Notes: generated by a model not told the origin, from the letters alone. Positions 1 to 15,305 are shown, counted from the first letter of the stretch. The stretch: DNA of 64,000 nt from Asterochloris sp. CNOR1 (GCA_963969365.1 OZ017747.1:2852001-2916000), one strand, 5' to 3'. Made by a program: numbers and translations.

Positions 1-3000
1 TTGCGCAGCTCTGGCGGCACTACATCCAGCTTGTTGGCAGCCACCACCAGCACACGTCCTTCCTGCAAGGTGTCGTGCGCCAGCGCAACCTCCCGGCGGG
101 TAAGGGCTGACGGGAGGAACCCCCCCAGGCCGTCTGAGACAGGGGCGCTGAGGCCTGCTGGTGCCTCAGCGCTGCTGCGGGGGAGCAGCTGGCTGCAGTC
201 CACCACCAGCACCACCACAGCTGCCAGGTGCATGCTCTGGCGCCCTTGCTGCAGCGTCATGGCAGCCACCTTGCCCCTGCAGGGAAGGAAGGCAGCTGCC
301 TGCCGTGCCTGCATGCCACCTGGCGCTTGCCTGTGCAGCCGTCAAGCAGAGGTTGAACAGCTGTCAGACTCCTCATGCATCTGCAACTGCAGCTGGCACT
401 GTCCAAGCAGCAGCTAGGACCAGCAGCCACTGCTGCGGGTGTGGCCCTTCAAAGCCTTGGGCCGCACAGGCAGCTTTGCAGATTGCTGACTGGGCCGCTG
501 CGGTGGGCAGACTCACATGCCCAGGATTTCAAAAGTGGCAGTGGCAACATGTGGCTGCAGGGTGCCACATGGCGGCCTGAAAGAGTCTGCCACAGGACGA
601 GGTATTGGTGTGCATGAGGCCTCACCCGGAGTCGTCGTAGTTTGGCAGGCGAGTGCGGCGCATCCAGCCTGCGGTGTCCACCAGCTGCACACTCTGGCCG
701 CCCCACGCAAAGCTGTCATGCACAGCGTCGCGCGTCAGCCCTGGCTCAGGCCCCGTCAGGCTGCGCTCATGCCCCAGCAAGCGATTTGCCAGTGTGGACT
801 TGCCCTGCACGGGTGGGGAATCTGTCCGCGGGGTGGCCTGAGTGGTGGCCGTGCCCTGCACAGGCACTGTGCCTTGCACAGGCAATGAAGTTATTGACGT
901 GCTGAGCTGGAGGTGGTGGCCGTGAGGCTGTGACCTGCACAGGCAAGGCATCTCTCGGCGCCATGGCAATCCCCCAACTTAGAAGGGCCATGCGTTCGTG
1001 TGCAGTGGTAGGTGGTTCACCAGAGAAGAGCTTGGTCTGTTAAGAAGTGGGGGCCATCATCTGTACCAGGGCATCGCCTCGGGGACTTGAGGCTAGTGAG
1101 CAGGGCAAAGCACTGACTTGCTCCCCAGGTAGTGTGGGCTGGCAGCACAGCTGTGCAGTCTGCAACACAGCAGGTCAAACACCCAGTGCTCGACTCAGCA
1201 GACATCTCCATTACCACATTGGGGAGGCCCATAATGGCAATCCTCAGCGGTGGCGTCTGCTGACGGTGCCCATCAGCCTGCGTGGGCGGCCTGTCCTCCT
1301 GACCACTGGCAGGGCCTGGCTGAGGCAGAGTCTGACTGAGCCACGCCTGCTGTTGCTGATTCAGCTGGATTGCAGCTGTTTCAAAATCCCCGTCACTCTG
1401 CTGCAACATGTCAGCTGCCTCTGCCTCAGCAGCAGTGCTGTCTGCCATGCCGCCCAGGGCCCCAGCTGGACCTGATCCCACAGCATCAGCGTCAGCTGCT
1501 GCATTCATGGCCTGGGTGTGGGCGTCTATGTGGGGCTGCAGGGCCTCATACAGATCAGCCATGCCCTCCCCAGTCTCTGCTGAGACAGCCACAGCCTCCC
1601 CCAGCCCCAGGCGTGCTGCATCTGCCAGGCCAGCAGACACCTCTGCAGGTCACCAGGCAGCACTCAGCAGGGTCAACAGCCCCACTGTGCTTGCTGGCCA
1701 TTGGGGTGGACCAGAGTGCACGCAACAGAGACAGCACTGCAGCAGGGTGCAGCAGCTTTGGCTTGATGCACATGTGCACGATGCAGGTCTGCAGCCCCGA
1801 CATGAGAGAATCCAGTCAGGGCAGCGGGCCAGGCGGTACAACAGTCAACTGCGCACATGGGCGACAATGCTGAGGCTGTGGACCTGGTGACCCGTGCACC
1901 TTGCGACCACATGTGCTGTCTAGACAGGTGCTCCCAGGCAGCGCCTGGCTGCCCACCGGCAGGCAGATGCAGTTCAACCGCAGGTGTCCACCCTGCAGGC
2001 AGCATGCCACGCGCCAGCCATTGGCAGACCAGCCCCACCTGCTGCCCCACGACCCCCCTGGGCCTCCGCCTTGTTGGCTGCCAGGACGACTGCGCTGGCA
2101 CCTTGGGACACTCTCAGCCACTGCGCCAGCATCTCATCCTGCGCCGTCACACCCTGCCTGCAGGAGGGCAATCAGCAGCTGGGGTAACCGCATGGGGCAG
2201 CCAGAAGTTGCAACCCCTCATCAATAGAAGTGCGAGATGTCGGAGTAGCATGCAGGCCAGAGCCGCAGCTGGGAGCAGTGCACAACCTGCATAACAGAGA
2301 TGAAAACAGCCTCGTCTGGGCTGTGGGTGCCTGCCCTGTGCTGTGGGCCGCTCTGAAGTGCCCCACCTGGCATCCAGCAAGAACAGGGCAACATGAGCAC
2401 GCTGCAGGACGCCGCCTGTGAGGGCAGTGGCGCGTGCCTGGATGGTCCCAGCTGCAGAGAAAGGCTCCAGGCCTGCAGGCACAGCCCAGCAATTGTCAAG
2501 CAGTGGCACTGTGCCAGAGTGCAGGTGGCCTGGCACACCTAGGGAGCTGACAAGCGCTGATGCCAGAGGCCGATTGCATGCAAGAAGAAACAAGGGCACC
2601 ATGGGTGTGAACCATGGTGCTCCTCCTGTGGGAGCCTGCCTGAGGTGTCTACTGCAGTGAACTTGAGGTCTGCCAGCTGTGCAGGGCCCTCCTTATAGTC
2701 CCTTGTCACATGCCCCTCTGGTGTGTTGTGTACCTGCAACAGGTGCAGCGTGGATCAGCAGGTTCATCATCTATCCGGTCCATCCCCAGCAGCTTTCATG
2801 CTCACCAGAGCTGAGCGGCGCTTGACCAGCCGGTTGAACATGGCTGACTTGCCCACATTGGGACGGCCAATGATGGCAACCTGCTGAGGATAGAGGCTTT
2901 GAATACATTGGGCTTGAGTACGGGAGTTGACTCGAGACATCAAGCACACCCACCATGGGCAGTTGCTGGCCTGCATGTTGAGCTCCTGCTGTGTGAAGCC

Positions 3001-3070
3001 TTGAAAATGGAGCTGCATGGGAGAGGCCTCTCCAGATCTTGGCCAGGCCAGCATGGCCTTTTGCCAGCAT
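1..3070 (-). CDS. der: EngA/Der-type double GTPase, organellar (C-terminus beyond window)
   Basis: This is a tandem-GTPase ribosome-assembly factor of the EngA/Der family. The protein would begin at 3070 with an Arg/Ala-rich leader that suggests organelle import ([16 protein letters not shown]). Exon 1 (2954-3070) joins in phase to [18 protein letters not shown], the first P-loop (about 2890-2810). Next come a GHVTRD switch and VDTSG (about 2730-2640), HVALFLLDA, and a first base-recognition motif NKAE (about 2050). The second domain has its P-loop split by an intron, [16 protein letters not shown] (about 1210 and 790). It continues with GLTRDAV and LVDTAGW (about 750-660). The second NKLD lies at 20-40, so the KH-like C-terminal domain is off the window. 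In plant EngA the first domain also has NKxE, so that residue is not a defect. The start is divergent from psbTn. Chloroplast versus mitochondrial targeting is not decided by the sequence. Confidence 0.85.
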
Positions 3071-3180
3071 GCAGAGGTCTAAGCAGCCATGTCAGATAAG
3101 GCGATGTGCATTAATAGGGTAATATAAGTTCTTATCTCACGCATCAGGGGTGTGTAGACGTCTACCAGCCTGCCTTCATC
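3071..3180. promoter_or_regulatory. Shared divergent promoter, der / psbTn
   Basis: Only 110 bp separate the two inferred start codons. The interval is more AT-rich than its surroundings (TTAATAGGGTAATATAAG near 3111-3128). It carries GATAAG at 3095-3100 and its reverse complement CTTATC at 3131-3136. GATAAG is the I-box core known from plant light-responsive promoters. Its function here is inferred. Confidence 0.4.
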
Positions 3181-4224
3181 ATGAACGCCATCACCGCCGC
3201 CCCTCTGAAGACCGTTACGCCCGTGACAGCGAGGCCAGTCCAGAGGAACAGGGTGGTGTGCAATGCTGTCCCGCAGGTGACATGCAGCTTCATGTAGTGT
3301 GCCGGCAGGGCATGGTCAAGTCCCTATTTGCTCTTCTGGATCTCATGGGGTTAGCTGCGGCCTTCGTGAGCTGTGCACTGCCTCTGCCGATGCTTCAGCG
3401 CATCAGTCTTGTCGGCAGGTAGCTGCCCCTGGCTTGCATCACTGCCATCACTGCAACAGTGCACAGAGAATTGCATGAACAAGAGCTGGCATCTCTGCAG
3501 CGGGCATAGCTTTGGACACATTTGGTCCCTGACCATCAGTACCGTGAGTGAGCACCTTAATTGCCGGGGCATGACTTTGCAAAATTTCAGTCAGCGGCCT
3601 TGACATCAAAAGTGTCTTGCCTGCTTTGCAGCAGCCACTTTGAGAGTGAAGGCTGTCCATGCTCTCACTGAACAGCATTGCTGGCCTTTGCTGCAGATGC
3701 AAAGGTCAACGGGTAAACCTGCAGGAAGACAAACTGTCCCATGCTCTGTTGCAGTCGAAGTATGGCAACTTTGGTGGCGCCCGCTGATTAGTAGTGAAAG
3801 ATCAGATTGGCACAGAAGACTGCATGTACCTAAGAATGCCACACCAATAGCACTTCTGTTCAGCAGCCTGTCTCAGACCATCATTGCCGCCTCTGAGCAC
3901 TGTTGCTGCTTCTGCAGCAAAAGCAGAACTTCGCACAGAAGGCTGCAGCTACCCTGGCTGCTGCACTCATCCTGGCCAGCCCAGCCATCGCAGCAGAGAC
4001 CACAGGGGCAGATGCCAAGAAGAAAATGTGTGCCAACAACCCTACTGCAAAGGCAAGTTGACGGCATGGACAGGCTTTTCTTGCTTAGGAAGGCAACATC
4101 CTGCGTTTTCGGGTTGTTGTAAAAAAGAAGACATGTTCTGCTTTTCTGAACTCTCAAAGCACTTTTCTCATCGCGCCCTTGCTTGCAGGTCTGCCTGATC
4201 GGCTCTGCCAAATCTGGCAAGTGA
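3181..4224 (+). CDS. psbTn: Photosystem II 5 kDa protein, PsbTn-like, precursor
   Basis: A small lumenal photosystem II subunit encoded in three exons: 3181-3276, 3918-4052 and 4189-4224. All junctions are in phase 0 and give 88 residues. Exon 1 encodes a Thr/Ala/Arg/Val-rich chloroplast transit peptide. Exon 2 encodes a second, hydrophobic thylakoid signal (AAATLAAALILASPAIAA) ending in an Ala-x-Ala-like cleavage site. The mature peptide would be about 30 residues, with a Cys pair in MCANNPTAKVC. That spacing matches the CxxMPTAxxC ending of plant PSII 5 kDa proteins. The second intron uses a GC donor (AAG|GCAAGT at 4053). The gene is divergent from der and convergent with COG3 (181 bp between stop codons). 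The short mature peptide limits certainty, but bipartite leader plus Cys motif is specific. Confidence 0.7.
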
Positions 4225-4405
4225 GCAACGCAGCAACGAACTTTGTGCAGTCCCTGCTGTGGCCCTTTCACGGCAGTAGTGCGTCAGACATGATCTGATT
4301 GTGAATTTGTTTTGCTTCTCAATGGAGGTATATTGGGGGGGTTGTTCCACCCAATGTTGCAACCCTCTGCATCACTTTCATGGACAGTCTGAGAAGATTG
4401 AAAAT

Positions 4406-7400
4406 TCAAAGACTCAGCAGTTGCTCAAGTTCAGAAATGGGCGTGAGGTGCACCCTGTCAGCTTCCTGTTCAGAGTACTCAGATTCTAGCAGGCTGGCAA
4501 TTTGGGCATGGGCTTCTGCAATGTTCGACTTGATGGGCTTGAACAGACTAGCATGTGTGCTGGGGTTCTTGAGGTACAGTTTCATCTGCCCCACTGCCTT
4601 GGGCAGTGCTGTCCGCATGTTGCCCCTCACTTTCTCCACCATCTCTTCAAGCCTGGCAGGAGATGCAAATGCCTGCAGCCACACCGGTGCCCACTCAGCA
4701 CATAGACTGCACCCCAGCTGCTAGCCAGAGCCTCAAGCGCCTCACAAGGAGAGGCACCAAGTGATGTCTGTGCTGCACATGGTTGTGGGGGTAGCAAAAG
4801 TGACCCGCACAGCTGATATTCCCAGCTTCCTTGAAGACAGGCTCCAGTTTCACTCTGCATGCAGGCAGAGCTGGGACAAGTGGCTGCTAACATGGAAGTC
4901 CAGCAATTCTGGACACACAGCAGGCCTATCTGGGAGCCGGGAGAAGTCAGCAGGCTCACCTGCTCGCGAAGCGGCTTGCCCCTGCCCGCCGAGGAGGCTG
5001 CCACCTTGACAGCCGTGACTTTGGTGATGAATGAGAGCATGGGCTCCACAGCCAGCTTAGTGACTGCCATGATGAACGCCTCGCAGGTCGCACGCAGCAG
5101 CTTCTCCAGCTCTTTCTTGCTGTCAACCTGTGCATAGGGCCAGGAAGGCAATGTTTGGGCAAAGCTCAAGAACTGGTGAACAGAGGGCCGCTGCAACGCA
5201 TTGCAAGCGCACATCTTGTGGACAGCAGCCTCAGCATGCAGAGCAGCATGCTGCGTTAGCAGGCATGTGAACACGCTAATGCAGAGCACATCGGAGACCT
5301 GACCAGCACACAGCTCACCTGACTTTCCATGATGCGCGGCCCACCCCTGCTGACGAGCTGCACCATTGCATTATTGGAACCCAAGGTGAACAGAGACGCC
5401 TTGCCTGCAGAACAACAATCAGCACGTCCCAGAATTGTGCTGCAACTGTGCCTCTCAGGGCTGCAAAGCAGTTGACGATGCTGACAGGCATGCAGACCAA
5501 TGGCTTTCACAAGCAGATGTCAGCAGTACTACTTCTCGGTGCCCGATCTACGCTAGCAGCAAAGTTGCTGGAGGCACACCAGCCACGCTGTGAGCCAGCC
5601 ATCAAGAACTCTCACAAGCTCTCACTGTGGCCCACATCTCCCATGCAGTTTACCTGCCATGATGCGGCGCAGGTGGTCCCGCATGTGACTGAAGTCCAGG
5701 TCGTACTCAGTAACAGCAAAGTCAGCCTCAAAGGGCGCTATCTGCTCTCGTAGTATGAGCAGCTGCTTGATCATGAAGAGCTGCCCGTCAAGCACACCGT
5801 GGCGCTTGACCACCAGGCGACTGCTGATCTGCAGGCCAGGGCAAGTGGGTGAGCAGGAGCTCTGTGGATGGTAAGGCGGGTGCAGATACAAGGTGTAGGC
5901 ATGAACTAAGCTGACACAATGGGAAGAGGCACAAGAAACAGAGCAGGGGCTTTGGACAGTGCAGACAAGGCACAAATGTGGACGCAGCTGCAAAGGGCAA
6001 GGAGGGGGAACGCAGGAAGGGCTTTGCATGCAAGGTCCAGTCCACCTGAACAGAGGCTGTGCAGGCTGCAACAGCATCCTGGGCCAGCCCACTGAAGATC
6101 TTTGGGCCCACGCAGCCATAGAGCTTGGATAGACAGAGCAACGTGCTGCGCACTGGGGGGTACCAGGCACTATAGGCGTCCAAACTGCTCTCAGTCTGCA
6201 GACAGTGCCACATGAGGTCTGCACCGCGGCTTTTGAGAAGGCAGTGCCACATGAGCTCTGCACCATGGCTTTGCAGAAGCCAAGCATAGATGGGACTCAG
6301 CCCACAGTGACGCTGAGCACCACGTGCAACTCTGCTGACACACTGTGTGAAGGCCCCAACAGCTACAAGGCCTTTTCAATGGCAAGCACCAGGACGGGTT
6401 GCTGGCAGACTGCAGGCAGGAACGCACCTGCTCTTTGACGGCCTGAATGGGCACCACAGGAGCCGCACTCTCTGGTGCTTGCGGTTCCCCATTGGCAGCA
6501 GCCCCCTCAACCTGCTGCAGCTTGGCAGGATAGTCAAGGTCTTCAGGCTGAGGCTGGTGCCCGATAACCTCATCCTGCAGGCAGGCGCGATGCTAAGCTC
6601 AGAATAGCATTGTGTTGCTACAGTCTCTCGGCGTCGGCAGACTCGATGGCTGTCCATGCTCAGCAGTGTATGGCAGTCAGCAGCTGCCTTGTAAAGGCAT
6701 GGCACAGGGCCGCCTTTTTGAAGACCAGGCAGCAGCTGTCCCATCAGAATGAAGTGCGGCAGACTGGGGGCCTGGGATGAATGAATCATGCTGGTTTTTG
6801 TGTGGTAATGCATGCTGCCAGGCCATCAGATCCATCACGCGCGACTGAGACAAATGCCGAGTACTGGGCAGAGCTGCAGTGCTGCACGCTGCCATGGCAG
6901 CAGTCTCAAGCAAATGGCTGTCTGGAAAACCTACCGACCTTGATGAACGCCTGGGCCTTGAAAATCAGCCGCCCCTGTATGTCGGCCAGAGTCCGCTGCA
7001 GCACCGGCCGCAGTGGCGCGGCTGACTCCCCTCGCCGGCTGAGCTGCTCCTCCAGCACCTGCAGCAGGGCACCTGAGCATCATCAAGTGCTCAGACTGTG
7101 CAGGGAACCACCAGGATCGCTGCCTGCCTCACCAAGCTGGCTGCCAGACAAGGCTGGAGACCTGCAGGCAGATGCAGCCAGGCTTGATGTTGCAGGCTCA
7201 GCAAGTGCTTCTGGCAAGAGCCACATCTTGCCAGGGTGCGCACCCAAGTCGCTATGTCCTGAAGTGAGGAAGTCATAGGGCTGGTTGCCAAAGCTGCTGT
7301 TAGCAGAAAGCTTCCCACTGCAGTGCAAACCTGTGTGGCCTGCTGTGTCAGTGATATCATCAAATCTCTCACCTCATGCTGCAGGATGTCAACCAGCTCA

Positions 7401-10400
7401 CACAGCTCATTAAGGTGCTGCAGCTGGATGAAGCGGGGGCGCAGCGTGTCATATAGGATGGTGCACAGGGGCTCCATCAGGGGCCCCAGTGCAGACCCCT
7501 CAGGGTCGTCTGCAGCAAAGAAGTGGCGAGACAGCTGGTGCTCCTGCTGGCACACCTGCAGGCAGCGATGCGGGGCCAGACCTTCAGCTGCAGGCCAAGG
7601 TGCTGCATCTGGGTTGGGAAGCCACAACAGGCACATGCTCACAGACGGCCTGGTATTCCGAGTGGCCAGGCACTGCGCCCAGGTCATACCCCTGGAGCAG
7701 TCCCCAAGCCTCCATACATGATGCAGCAGCACACACAAAAAGGTCAGGGGTGCCTGCGGTGGCCACAAGCCAAGCCAAGCCAGGTCTTGTGCCTACTAGA
7801 GTTGGGTTCAGGCGCCATGAGCAGAAGGCAGCAGCAGGCCTCTGGACAGGTCTGACAGGGCCAACCCTGGAGACACCGACCTGAATGAGGTAGGCGCAGC
7901 CTTGCCGCATGAGCGTGGGCAGGGGCTCTGCAGAGGAGTCAAGGATGTGCTGCTGCACCACAGGCACCACCAGCAACAGACGCGTGTCGCAGTAGATCTG
8001 CTGGCAGTCTGCCAGCAGCTGCGCGTACTCTGCGGCCAGTTCAGCCCGGCCCTCAATGCCCTTGAGCAGCCCTGCAGGGAGCCAGAGGGGCTGGGCACCA
8101 GGGACTCTGCATGAGATGCTTGTAACATGGCCAACATTGATGCCAACACCTTTACAATTAGATCCAGCTTGCATTGAGGCAACAGGCAAGGTGGCCAGTG
8201 ACATGCAATGGTTAGGCAGTGGCCTGTCCTGGTCCAGCTTGAGTGGGTAAAGGAGTGAGCAAAGTTGCAGGTCTCAGACATGAGCAAGATGCACTGAGCA
8301 AGTGTACCTGACAAGCCAGGTTCTGCTGCGGCCCGAAAGCGCACGTACAAGAGAGCCTGCTCTGCGCCCTCGCCCAATCTTGGCGCCGGCAGCTGGGACT
8401 GCCCATTGGCAGTTGGAGTGGCGCTGCCATTGGCTGCAGGATGCCTGGCGCTGCCAGGCTGCTGCGACTTGCCGCCTCGCAGCGCTGTGCTGACCTGCAG
8501 ATGACATACTGCATGAACAGGGACATTGAACGAATGTACCTGCCAGGGACATCGTGTGCTGCTGCCAAAGAGTCCTTCCTCAGCCAGGCATCAGCATTTC
8601 ATCCAAGCCAAATGTTGTAGACAGCTGCAGCAGATTTCGCGTAGGGTGAGCCCAGCAGCGCAGATCAACCTCCCCATCAGGCCATCTCTTGGGCCAGCCC
8701 GAGGCAATAATGGTCAGAACAGCGCCGTGCAGGCACCTACAATCAACTGCAAATTCCGCACACCTGCTCTGATGCCTGCCGCAGCACCTGCTGCACCTTG
8801 GTGCGCATGGTTGCCAGGGCGCGCTGCTGCAGTTGGCGGAATTTGCCAGAGTACGCGCTGCTGTCGGCATACTGTGGGCGGCGGCTCACATACCTGCATC
8901 ATGGATTCAGGCTGCCAGCTGCTAGTCAAAGTTGTGGCAGGGCTGCACAGATGACAGAAGTGCTATTTACAATGATTCAACATAGCTGAGCTAAGGCAGC
9001 TAGGGCAGGCATCCGGGTGACAAGGGTGACCACCATTGTACACAAGTCAAGGCCAGTAACGGCATGGCCTCCAGGGCAGTGCTCACGCTATGCAGTCATC
9101 CAGCCGCTGCAGCAGGGGTAAAAAGTCGCTGCTGTCCACTGCCAAGGACGCGGCATGAAACTGGGCTGCAATGCGCTCAAGCTCATTAAAATAGCTCAGC
9201 CGGCTGCGTAGGGCGTCTGCAAACTCAACAAGTTGCTCCTGCTCCACCACCTGCACATAAGGGACAGCTGTTTCACAGGAAAGTCAAGTGGCAGCTCACA
9301 GAGGCAGCGCCAACAGCAGGGAATGAGCAGCACACAGACCCAGCAGGCAAGGTGCAGCTGACTTGTGTCGAATGACGATATGTTGCTCAAGACTTTTGGT
9401 CTCTCAGGCAGCTGCCACATGGCTTGAGCAGCCAAGCAGGGCTCACCAAAACTTCACAGGAGCCTGTCAGAGACCTGGACTGCTCGCTGACCTCCCTGTG
9501 CTGCTCCTTGAGGTCGCCAAAGAGGCCCAGCATGTCATCAAGCTGCAGGGGAAACAACATGCTGGCCTGCAGGTCGGGCTCAGCAAGGCTTTGCAGAAGC
9601 ACCTGGCGAGCAAGGCAACTGCTGCAAGCTGCCTAGAGGCGGGCGCAGAGTGGCCGCCAGGGCCAGAGGCCAACAGCTGAATCCTGGGCGGCACTGGCTT
9701 CTTCTGCTCCCAGAACACCCAGCTCACCTGCGAGAGAATGGCTTCGCAGGCCTGCAGGTGCCCTGACAGAGTGCCTGCGTACTGTCGATACTTCTCTTCC
9801 GTCTCCAGAGTCCGTGCCGCCTCCAACTCTGACCGCCACCTGCAGAGCATGAATGGGGATGTGCAGCAGGTTGAGACCTGCCTGGACAGGTGAGCCAGCA
9901 CGCAGCAGCTCCAGTGGGCACCTCCTTCAGCTTCCAGAATGCAGGCGAGCCACATGCTCAGAAGCCAGCAGGCAGGCAGAGATTTTGCCACAGGATTTCA
10001 GCCACCACAAAGTATGGACTTCCACAGGGTACAGCTGGTCTTATGACCCAGGGTGAGCAGTACTCAAGGTGGACAAAGCTGCGCAGTACAGGTCCTGCAG
10101 TACAGCAGCTGCAGTTACAGCCCAGGGGCCTGGACCGGTGCCCTGCACAAACTCTCGCCTGTGGAACTGGCTGCTGCTCTGCAGGATAGCATCCTCCAAG
10201 GGGCCGAGTGACTGCTCAGAAGGCTCATCCGCCTGGCTGCCGGCAGCCACTGGGTGGCTGTCTGATGGTTGCTGCCCAGCCAACTGCGGGCAAAAGGTGC
10301 CTCTGACACTCAATTGGCATGCGGCACCATCACTTCTGGCACCAGTCATGCTTGACCTGCCGGAAGCAGCAGATCTCATTTCAAGGTTTCTTGAGCACGC

Positions 10401-10977
10401 TCAACTTCAGCTGAGGCCATGCTTGCAGGAGGGCAGCAGGTGCCAATGCGTGGACCTTGGGCAAGCTGTGGCAGCCAAGCATGGACCTTGGGCAAGCTGT
10501 GGCAGCCAAGCATTGACCCACATGAGGTGGCAGAGGCCTTTCTGCACAGCAGGCTGAGATTGAGTCCACCAGCCGCTCCTCGTCAGGTGTGAGAACCGCT
10601 GTGTGCTCCCAGGCACTGGCCTGCAGGGCAGTAGCAGTGCCATGCTGCATGCTGGCCGCACGCTGCAATTGGACCGCTCTGAATATAGGACTGTGCTCTT
10701 GCAGAGGCCGATGAGCCTATTGGTGCTGCTTTGTAGCTCACCACACTATAGCTGTGAGCAGCAGCGCTGGGCAGAGGCTTCCCTGGACGCAAGAGGGGCG
10801 CCTCATGTCCAGAGCTGCGCCCACCAGCACCTGTGCCACTGGCCATCAGGAGGTGCCTGGGTCATGATCTGCAGCCTGGCTGCATACCTTCTGTTGGATC
10901 CGAAGGCTGGTGCAGTTGCACCTGTGAAAGAAGTTTTCTTTGGCAAAGCTATACCACAAACCGAGCTCTGAAGCCAT
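4406..10977 (-). CDS. COG3: Conserved oligomeric Golgi complex subunit 3
   Basis: A Golgi vesicle-tethering subunit (Sec34/COG3, CATCHR family) acting in retrograde intra-Golgi traffic. Exon 1 (10888-10977) joins in phase 0 to [14 protein letters not shown] and then [12 protein letters not shown]. Family blocks follow in order: [20 protein letters not shown] (about 9780-9720), [20 protein letters not shown] (about 9540-9490), then [20 protein letters not shown] and [13 protein letters not shown] (about 5800-5670). The C-terminus has [11 protein letters not shown] joined to [19 protein letters not shown], the hallmark COG3 segment (about 5350-5060). It ends with [20 protein letters not shown] and a stop at 4406. 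The gene has many small exons over 6.6 kb. Its start is 116 bp from the divergent CbbY gene. Intermediate exon borders were not all resolved. Confidence 0.88.
10451..10512. repeat. Perfect 2 x 31 bp tandem repeat in a COG3 intron
   Basis: The unit beginning TGGACCTTGGGCAAGCTGTG occurs at 10451-10481 and again, identical, at 10482-10512. It lies in apparently non-coding sequence between the second and third recognised coding blocks of COG3. Perfect identity suggests a recent duplication. Confidence 0.9.
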
Positions 10978-11093
10978 TGTAACTCTGCATCGAGGTTGAC
11001 GGCCAGAAAGTTACTTGTTTCGATCTGGGGGGTAAGAGAGGGCCAGCAAGAAGCAGAAGAGGCCTGGACCAGGATACGGACCTCATAGGTCTA
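10978..11093. promoter_or_regulatory. Shared divergent promoter, COG3 / CbbY
   Basis: The 116 bp between the COG3 start at 10977 and the CbbY start at 11094 must hold both 5' leaders and core promoters. I see no clear TATA box. A GTAAC/GTTAC pair near 10980 and 11012 is too short to interpret. Confidence 0.35.
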
Positions 11094-12838
11094 ATGATCT
11101 CAACAGCTCTCCATCAAACTGTGCATCAGCAATGTCACTTGGCAGCCTCAGGGCATAGCTGGCCCTCCAGCTCAGTCAGAAGCCCAGCATGCCATAGGCA
11201 AAACATCCCTCAGTTGAGATGCAGCAAAGTATGCTCCAGCCTCTGGGGCTGGGGCACGCAGAGGCGACAGGAGCCTCCACACAGAGCACGGCGTCAGTGC
11301 CAGTGCTCAGTGCAGGGCGACCAGCAGGAGCTTCCTGCAGCAGTGCTATTTGACTGCGATGGAGTCCTGGTGGACACTGAGGCCCAGGGGCATCGAGTGT
11401 CCTTCAATAAAGCATTCCGTCAGAAGGGTAAGTTATTGTGCAAGCTCGTGGTGTTGACAGTATGGCTCAGCAGGCACAACCTCATCGAACTGCTTGTTGT
11501 ACTGCTGCTAGACACACACACATGGCTTGCAGGCCTCCAGACCGAGTGGTCCCTGGAGCAGTATGGAGAGCTGCTGCGTATAGGCGGGGGCAAGGAGCGA
11601 ATGACTCACTTCTTTAGCCAGAGTCCAGATGAGGAGCCGTTCAAGTCTAGGCAGGTCGGACAGTTGTGCTGCAGCAGCACTTCTGTCTTGCTTGACCCCA
11701 TGCTGCTGAAGCTCTGCTGGCTACGACAGCTGCTGTTGTGCACCTGTCAACTGTGATGCATGCATGGTGCAGGCATAGTTCAGCTGCGTATGCTGCTGCA
11801 CCCATGTGGCAGTCGTTTTAGAATTCTGGGCATACCTGTCCTGTTTGTCTGCACTAGAGTGCGCCCATGGCAGGGCCTGTGGCCTTGCGGCCACCGAGGC
11901 TTTGTGAGGCTTTGTGAGTTACATGTGTACCTGCACCCTGCGTCAAGACTGTCGCTTCCCAGTGTGGCAAGCCCTGCTCATCCTGGCTTGTGGCAGACAT
12001 GCAGGACAAGGAGGCACAGCAGGCCTTTGTGAAGGAACTGCACCTCTTGAAGACAGACCTGTTCATGGCTCTTATTGAGGAGGGCTCCCTGCCCCTGAGG
12101 CCTGGCGTCAAGCGCCTAGTGGGTGAGGCATCCATCGACTGAGCTGCTGCTGTGGTCTGGTGTGGTGCCCGCCTGCAGTCCTGGCAGCCCCTCTGGTGAT
12201 GCCTGCTGGCTGTCTCAAGCCTCATGTCTGTCGGCCACCAGCATTGCGGTCAGGCCTCAACCATGTTACTGCAGAGGAGGCCATGGCGGCAGGGGTGACA
12301 GTCGCTGTCTGCAGCACCTCAAACGAGAAGGCTGTGCAGCGCATTGTGGACGTGATGCTGGGCCCTGAGATTGCAAAGTCTATGAGGGTCTTCGCTGGCG
12401 ATGTGGTTGCCAAGAAGAAGCCTGCTCCAGACATCTATCTGCTGGCAGCAAAAGAGCTCTCACTGGACCCTGCCAGGTCAGCTGCACCTGTGCTGCCTGC
12501 AGATCCCTGCGCCAGGTTGATTTTCGGCCAGCCGCAGCCCGTTCAGGGACAGGCCGGCAGACCTTTGTGCTTTGCAGGTGTGTTGTGATTGAAGACAGCA
12601 ACATTGGTGTGGAGGCTGCCAAGGCTGCTGGCATGAGGTAAGGTGAGGCTGGCTGTGAATTCAAGCCCTGACCCTGTTCCTCAGCCACAGCTTGGTCTGC
12701 AGGTGTGTCGTGACCGAAAGCAGCTATACTAAGGGTGAGGACTTCTCCAAAGCAGACAAGGTCTTCGACTGCATTGGGAATGCAGAGGACAAGCGCTTCA
12801 GCTTGTCAGACCTGGCAGACCTTCTGAGGTGCCAGTGA
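11094..12838 (+). CDS. CBBY: HAD-family sugar phosphatase, plastid CbbY type
   Basis: This resembles plant CBBY, the chloroplast phosphatase that removes xylulose-1,5-bisphosphate, an inhibitor of Rubisco. Its first about 80 residues are a Ser/Arg/Gln-rich transit-like region. The HAD nucleophile motif is FDCDGVLVDTEAQGHR (about 11350-11400), followed by NKAFRQKG. The cap segment YGELLRIGGGKERMTHFF (about 11560-11620) and PLRPGVKRLV (about 12090-12120) follow. Motif II is VAVCSTSNEKAV (about 12300), motif III is the Lys in GDVVAKKKPAPDIY (about 12395-12440), and the motif IV block is VVIEDSNIGVEAAKAAGMR (about 12583-12640). The tail FDCIGNAEDKRFSLSDL is characteristic of CBBY rather than other HAD enzymes. 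At least six exons; stop TGA at 12836-12838. Converges with PCNA (155 bp). Confidence 0.85.
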
Positions 12839-12993
12839 TTGCTCATGAGTGTTGTTTGAGTGCTGAGACTGTCACCAGATGACTTTCAACTCATTGAAGG
12901 CCCGCAATGCACACTGCAGCGGCTATGAAATGTAGAGCACTTCATAAGCTGTTGGCATGTGTTCTAAGGATGAGGGGACGCTGCAAGGCAAGA

Positions 12994-15305
<2,312 letters not shown>

